Shown here: piece after piece, positions 60,363 through 64,000 of the stretch
How positions within the stretch are numbered: the stretch's first letter is position 1
How the letters are laid out: each line of letters starts with the position of its first letter
Assembly (NCBI RefSeq): GCF_965656765.1
Contig: NZ_CBFHLV010000008.1
Location: 11,241-75,240 of the forward strand
Reading direction: 5' to 3'
Origin: Marivita sp965656765
GTDB lineage: Bacteria; Pseudomonadota; Alphaproteobacteria; Rhodobacterales; Rhodobacteraceae
Length of the DNA: 64,000 nucleotides
The notes under the pieces: generated by a model
Database searches by the model: none
Seen by the model: the letters and a program-made list of their open reading frames with translations, nothing else
Told to the model about the DNA's origin: nothing
Translations under genes and position numbers: made by a program

Positions 60363-60465
60363 CAGTGGCAAAATGCCTCGTCTTGTAACTTCTTTTGAAT
60401 TGCAGCGTAGGCGGAACGTGCAGGATGGGGTAGAACGCATCACCACAGATAACAAAAGCAGGCAT

Positions 60466-61500
60466 ATGTCCGAGCAGTTTACAATCAGCGGGCATGCGTC
60501 CGCAGCCACGCCTCCCTCCGCAAAAGATTGGGTCAAGGTACTCGCCAAATACCGCGAACCGAACGCCGTTCGTAGCTCATTTGAACTTGCCGTCACGCTT
60601 GGCCCGTTCATTGCGCTTTGGGCCGCTGCATGGTGGGCGATGGGTGTAAGCTATTGGCTTACTTTGGCAATTTCATGCGTGAACGCGGCGTTTCTTCTGC
60701 GTTTGTTTATCATCCAGCATGATTGTGGGCACGGATCGTTCTACAACAACCGCACGCTCAGCGATTGGCTGGGGCGCGTCCTTGGGGTGTTGACGCTGAC
60801 GCCATATGACGTCTGGCGGCGGACCCATTCGATCCATCATGCATCGCACGGAAATCTTGAACGACGCGGCATCGGGGATGTCCATACGATGACGGTGGCC
60901 GAGTATCAGGCGCTCTCTGGTTGGAGCAAACTGATGTACCGGCTGTATCGTCACCCGATCATCTTGTTTGGGCTTGGGCCGGGATACTTGTTCCTTTTGC
61001 AAAACCGCATCCCGCTTGGCCTGATGTCGAGCGTGCGGTATTGGGCCAGCGCGATGGGCACCAATGCAGCCATCCTCGCGGGGCTGCTGATCATGCTCTA
61101 TTTCGGTGGGCTGATGCCTATCCTGTTGATTTTCCTACCATCGACCCTGCTTGCTGCAACAGCAGGCGTTTGGCTGTTCTATGTTCAGCACCAGTTCGAG
61201 ACCACATTGTGGGACGAAGAGGAAAACTGGCAATTGCACGACGCGGCGCTGCACGGCAGCTCTTACTATGTGTTGCCGTCGGTTCTTCAGTGGCTGAGTG
61301 GCAATATCGGCATTCACCATGTGCACCACCTTTACAGCCGCATCCCGTTCTATCGTCTTCCCGAAGTGGTGCGTGATCACGGTACGCTTGCCGATCACAA
61401 CCGCATGACGATCCGCGAAAGCTTTGCCAACGCGCGTTTACACCTGTGGGACGAAGGATCGCGACGGTTGTTGTCGTTCCGCCAGGCGCAATCGCTCTGA
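60466..61500 (+). CDS. Fatty acid desaturase
   Basis: 344 aa membrane di-iron desaturase. Histidine boxes HDCGH (85-89), HSIHH (121-125) and IGIHHVHHL near residue 285 are intact; about four transmembrane helices, with a hairpin near residues 160-240. Resembles omega-6/delta-12 type acyl-lipid desaturases. Start 60466 chosen over 60373. 104 nt after trmO; may share its transcript. Ends before a strong terminator. Confidence 0.9.
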   Translation: MSEQFTISGHASAATPPSAKDWVKVLAKYREPNAVRSSFELAVTLGPFIALWAAAWWAMGVSYWLTLAISCVNAAFLLRLFIIQHDCGHGSFYNNRTLSDWLGRVLGVLTLTPYDVWRRTHSIHHASHGNLERRGIGDVHTMTVAEYQALSGWSKLMYRLYRHPIILFGLGPGYLFLLQNRIPLGLMSSVRYWASAMGTNAAILAGLLIMLYFGGLMPILLIFLPSTLLAATAGVWLFYVQHQFETTLWDEEENWQLHDAALHGSSYYVLPSVLQWLSGNIGIHHVHHLYSRIPFYRLPEVVRDHGTLADHNRMTIRESFANARLHLWDEGSRRLLSFRQAQSL

Positions 61501-61562
61501 TCGAACCGGATGCGTAGGTCGGGCGAATTGCTCGGCATATTTTCATCACAACAACACAAACA

Positions 61563-61590
61563 AAAAGGCCGCCTCGAAAGGCGGCCTTTT
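61563..61590 (+). terminator. Rho-independent terminator after desaturase gene
   Basis: 12-bp stem AAAAGGCCGCCT / AGGCGGCCTTTT with loop CGAA; T/A-rich flanks make it bidirectional. Right of it the composition turns AT-rich. Confidence 0.95.
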
Positions 61591-61731
61591 CACTATCTTG
61601 TAAGCGGTGATTAACGCTTGGCTAATCTAGCATCTTCAAAAATCACGCATTATCAATGGGTAAGAGTATTTATGAGCGCTGTGTAAATGATTTGTTAATC
61701 ACACTCTGGCCCAGCAGTCCATTTACTTACT

Positions 61732-62154
61732 CTAATTGGAACGCGCCTTCGTTGCCAGCACAACCGCCTTGTCCAACTCACCGCTCTCAGCAGCCAGCTT
61801 AAACGCTTCAAGCACGCCAGCAACATCTTCCAGCTTGTCCACAAACACAGCGTTGCTTTTGCCGTTGATGTTCAAAATACGGCTACCGTAACGACACTGA
61901 ACGTAGAAGCCGTTGTCTTGCTCAAAAAACCAAGCCCGAACACGCTTGTCGTGCTCAACACGTACCCGCTCGCCAGCTTCGTTTTGCTGCCAGCGCTTGG
62001 TCTTTACCGTATATTCCTCGCCTTTAAGCGCCGCGCTCAATACTCGAAGTTGCTCTTCAATAGCAGCAACCAACTTTTCCCGACGCGCAATGACAGGGTC
62101 TTTGTGAACATTGCGCTGTACGGTTTTGAGGTTCAGTTTTGCTAGATGTGACAT
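61732..62154 (-). CDS. Small protein resembling DUF6641 family
   Basis: 140 aa. A charged helical N-terminus (LNLKTVQRNVHKDPVIARREKLVAAIEEQLRVLSAALKG), a beta-rich core with WFFEQDNGFYVQCRYGSRILNINGKSNAVFV and a helical end (VLEAFKLAAESGELDKAV). From memory, this layout matches DUF6641 proteins on phage and plasmid-like elements; needs a profile search. Start 62154 with GGAG 10 nt upstream. Confidence 0.6.
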   Translation of the reverse strand: MSHLAKLNLKTVQRNVHKDPVIARREKLVAAIEEQLRVLSAALKGEEYTVKTKRWQQNEAGERVRVEHDKRVRAWFFEQDNGFYVQCRYGSRILNINGKSNAVFVDKLEDVAGVLEAFKLAAESGELDKAVVLATKARSN

Positions 62155-62272
62155 AGCTTAGAGCTCCGTAACTGATTGATATAAAATAATTAAATTCTCA
62201 AACCTCATAGAGCTACCGAAAATATTCAGCCTTTGACGACAAAGGATAAATAACTGTGAAAGGAACGCAGTT

Positions 62273-62890
62273 ATGAAAAAAAATTGGAGAAATGAAACGC
62301 ACGAAGCTTGGGTCGAGGACATAATAAACAACGGCTATGACACCGTTGGTGTGATAAAATTTGACAACGGCCGTTACATCAAACCCAAGCAAGCTCTCGC
62401 TCTCTACAAAGCATACTGGCACAAGGTGGACAGAACGCTTTTTGGGTGCGCAGCCGACAAAGGCTACGGTGTACAGCGATGGTGCTTTTCGGAACTTGGC
62501 GCAGATGATCGCAATCTACACTTACACTTTGTCGCCAAGTCACCTTTCGACACAGACGCGTTTTGCGCTGTGTTAAACGGCCTTTGGTCCGACTTCCACG
62601 TTCGTACAGCTCATAGCAGCTACAATTGGATCACGCCTATACAGCATAGGTCCAAAGCAGCAGCGTACACAGCCAAAAGCACCAAGCAATTCAAGTGCGA
62701 CAAGATCGGTCTTGGTAATTGTTTTCAACCATCTCCCGACCTAACACACGACACATTTGACGCGGCAGCACAGGCAAGACGCATAACGAACAGGCTCACA
62801 GACGAACAATTTGAACAGGCATTTTTTCAACTCAAAAGGCAAATAGCGGAAACTGATAAAAGGCTCACGCATAGGCAAAGCAGAGCATAA
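62273..62890 (+). CDS. Candidate HUH-family replication initiator (rolling-circle type)
   Basis: 205 aa. HLHF at residues 83-86 has the HUH metal-binding form, preceded by a hydrophobic strand (VQRWCFSE) and followed about 47 residues on by Y132-T-A-K135, the usual Tyr-x-x-Lys spacing of motif III. The segment YKAYWHKVDRTLFG resembles the start of small Rep-like proteins. One tyrosine only. No helicase domain. SD AAGGA 8 nt before ATG at 62273. Activity is inferred, not shown. Confidence 0.6.
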   Translation: MKKNWRNETHEAWVEDIINNGYDTVGVIKFDNGRYIKPKQALALYKAYWHKVDRTLFGCAADKGYGVQRWCFSELGADDRNLHLHFVAKSPFDTDAFCAVLNGLWSDFHVRTAHSSYNWITPIQHRSKAAAYTAKSTKQFKCDKIGLGNCFQPSPDLTHDTFDAAAQARRITNRLTDEQFEQAFFQLKRQIAETDKRLTHRQSRA

Positions 62891-62993
62891 TCTGCGCACT
62901 TAATCTCTCAACAAAGGCTCGAACAGGCACGCTGCGGAATTGCTAGGCATACCGCATCTCATAGGCACGACGAAAATCTGAAGCTTCAAAGAA

Positions 62994-63058
62994 AAGCGTT
63001 GGTGTGCGCAGCCAACGCTTATCTTCAGCATATCAAAAACAAAAACAAAAACAAAAAA
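62994..63058. repeat. Stem-loop and CAAAAA iterations downstream of Rep-like gene
   Basis: Perfect 9-bp stem AAGCGTTGG / CCAACGCTT (62994-63020) with loop TGTGCGCAG, then four direct CAAAAA units at 63034-63058. Could be a terminator of the rep-like gene or a nick-site/iteron origin for a rolling-circle element; context alone cannot decide. Confidence 0.5.
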
Positions 63059-63103
63059 TACTCACTCAAACACACAACGGTAAATACATAGAGGCATACG
63101 ACA

Positions 63104-63397
63104 ATGACATTACTTGAAAATACATACAGGCAACTGCGCAACGCTGGACTTGTTGACAGCGCTGAGGCGTTTAGCAGCACTTATTTGAACAAAAGCAAAA
63201 ACTGGTACGCATACCAAAAGCACACGGGACGCGACTACAGCGTCGATGCTGCGATACAGTGTTTACGCGGCATACGCGATAGTAAAAGAAAACATTCGCG
63301 TAATGAATTCCAACATCTTGCGCTTGACGACGTTGAAAAAAATTTAATGTCTTACCTTAAAACTAAACATATGATTAGCGACGTGGTACGCAAATAA
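63104..63397 (+). CDS. Small HTH-like protein (DUF6626-like)
   Basis: 97 aa. LLENTYRQLRNAGLVDSAEAFSSTYLNKSKNWYAYQKHTGRDYSV reads like a compact helix-turn-helix used in small phage/plasmid repressors; I recall the DUF6626 group having this start but cannot confirm. SD GAGG about 10 nt upstream of the ATG. Possible copy-control or regulatory protein for the element. Confidence 0.5.
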   Translation: MTLLENTYRQLRNAGLVDSAEAFSSTYLNKSKNWYAYQKHTGRDYSVDAAIQCLRGIRDSKRKHSRNEFQHLALDDVEKNLMSYLKTKHMISDVVRK

Positions 63398-63473
63398 CAG
63401 GCGGTTTTTAAAGAATATAACTCAGTATTTTACCTATATAAAGAAAATAGACAATAACGTGATAGACTACGCG

Positions 63474-63917
63474 CTAGTATTCGAACAAGGCGACTTGTCG
63501 AACGTTGATATTGCTTGGTGATAAATTAAGTTTTATTTGGTTCAAGATACGCAGTTTTGCGTCTAAGTCGTCGTCATCAATGGCTGATGAGTTAAAGTCC
63601 ACAAAAATATCAATAGCATCTGTATTTTCACAGATTGCGGCGGGTACATCAAAGGATATGTTGTCAGATTTGTCTTTCTCGACGCCTCCAAATACTTTGT
63701 AAATTGTTTCGTTGTTCGTCCCAATATGTTCAATCATCAATGCCAACCAATCAAAATCGTCACCATAGTTCTCAGCAATAAAAGAAACTTCGGACGCATT
63801 TTGATTACAAAGATTTATGGAGATAACTGCTTTCTTTTGCTCAAAGCTTCCAAAAAACCAGCTTGCTGTAGCTACACTTACGACGACAAGTGCCGCTGCT
63901 AAGAAATATTTTTTCAT
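63474..63917 (-). CDS. Exported hypothetical protein
   Basis: 147 aa. N-terminal MKKYFLAAALVVVSVATASWFFG is a signal or anchor helix; the rest is acidic and polar with two cysteines (C37, C95). No family recognised. Not overlapping its neighbours; AT-rich codon use. Confidence 0.6.
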   Translation of the reverse strand: MKKYFLAAALVVVSVATASWFFGSFEQKKAVISINLCNQNASEVSFIAENYGDDFDWLALMIEHIGTNNETIYKVFGGVEKDKSDNISFDVPAAICENTDAIDIFVDFNSSAIDDDDLDAKLRILNQIKLNLSPSNINVRQVALFEY

Positions 63918-64000
63918 AAATTTACGCTCAGAGCTTTGTTTGGTTGCGGTAACACACTGGTTTTGCTTCTTAAGGAACGTCTGAAAAACCTCGCGTGCTG
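63918..64000. other. Window end, no feature supported
   Basis: 83 bp with no gene. The last 30 bases (starting GGAACGTCTGAAAAA) look faintly like an insertion-sequence terminal repeat, but nothing in the window confirms it. Confidence 0.2.

Larger units (their letters stand above)
61591..64000. mobile_element. AT-rich accessory patch, probable mobile or plasmid-derived element
   Basis: From about 61600 the sequence is visibly richer in A and T, with A/T-rich gene gaps and genes of unlike codon use (many AAA, AAC, TTT). It holds four small genes: a DUF6641-like protein, a candidate HUH replication protein, a short HTH-like protein and an exported orphan protein. No integrase, att direct repeat or tRNA junction was found inside the window; the right end is outside. 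Confidence 0.5.

Noticed and set aside
63960..64000. Possible insertion-sequence end at window edge
   Set aside because: Only one end is present and no transposase or target duplication can be checked.
1..64000. tRNA, rRNA and CRISPR genes
   Set aside because: No T-loop pattern (GGTTCGAATCC-like) with cloverleaf arms and no spaced direct-repeat array were found by reading.

Overview
The window looks like a chromosomal segment of a marine-type alphaproteobacterium of the order Rhodobacterales (Roseobacter group). This rests on gene content: a hisS-hisZ-hisG operon with a short HisG, a class II B12-dependent ribonucleotide reductase, COQ9 next to rpsU, a TrcR (DUF1013) protein, DUF1489, DUF952-pyrD, YghU, a Hint-domain protein and uniformly GC-rich coding DNA. 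No species call is possible from sequence reading alone. I saw no tRNA, rRNA or CRISPR array.

Layout. 1-3.5 kb: xanthine dehydrogenase xdhAB on the minus strand (xdhB runs off the left edge). 3.8-8.6 kb: dnaE, a lipoprotein and slyX. 8.8-12.1 kb: hisS-hisZ-hisG. 12.1-15.6 kb: UbiB-like kinase, YghU-type GST, DUF1489, a small basic protein and a cold-shock protein, all on minus. 15.9-20.3 kb: nrdJ, then an AI-2E/PerM-type transporter with two small envelope proteins. 20.4-25.6 kb: a TetR regulator divergent from a polyamine-type ABC transporter operon that ends in a metallo-beta-lactamase-fold hydrolase. 25.8-28.6 kb: ihfB-lapA-trpF, convergent with pyrD and DUF952. 28.8-32.5 kb: 5'-nucleotidase, HMCES/YedK protein and a FAD-linked D-lactate/glycolate-type oxidase. 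32.6-37.0 kb: a four-gene carbohydrate-type ABC transporter on minus. 37.3-39.7 kb: acyl-CoA synthetase and DUF1801. 39.7-49.8 kb: catabolic genes on minus (amidase with a SqrR-like ArsR regulator, enolase-superfamily enzyme, alcohol dehydrogenase, MFS exporter, PcaD-like hydrolase, then a tightly overlapped HAD / alpha-beta hydrolase / threonine dehydratase / EEP operon). 49.9-61.5 kb: mostly housekeeping genes (rpsU, COQ9, RNase T2, TrcR, rhodanese, recR-ybaB-dnaX, an HTH-PBP regulator, trmO, a fatty acid desaturase). After a strong terminator at 61.59 kb the DNA becomes AT-rich, with a small set of unfamiliar genes including a candidate HUH-type replication protein; this is probably a mobile or plasmid-derived patch.

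Most unusual signals. (1) A dispersed GC-palindrome repeat with a TGAACCAGAGAAG tail occurs between genes at three places and is also inserted in frame inside xdhA, with a related form in frame inside xdhB. It resembles, by analogy, the palindromic elements inside Rickettsia proteins. (2) The AT-rich right-hand island carries an HUH Rep-like protein, a nearby stem-loop and CAAAAA iterations. (3) An ArsR-family repressor with the dithiol spacing of SqrR/BigR persulfide sensors is translationally coupled to an amidase. (4) DnaA-box-like sites lie upstream of nrdJ.
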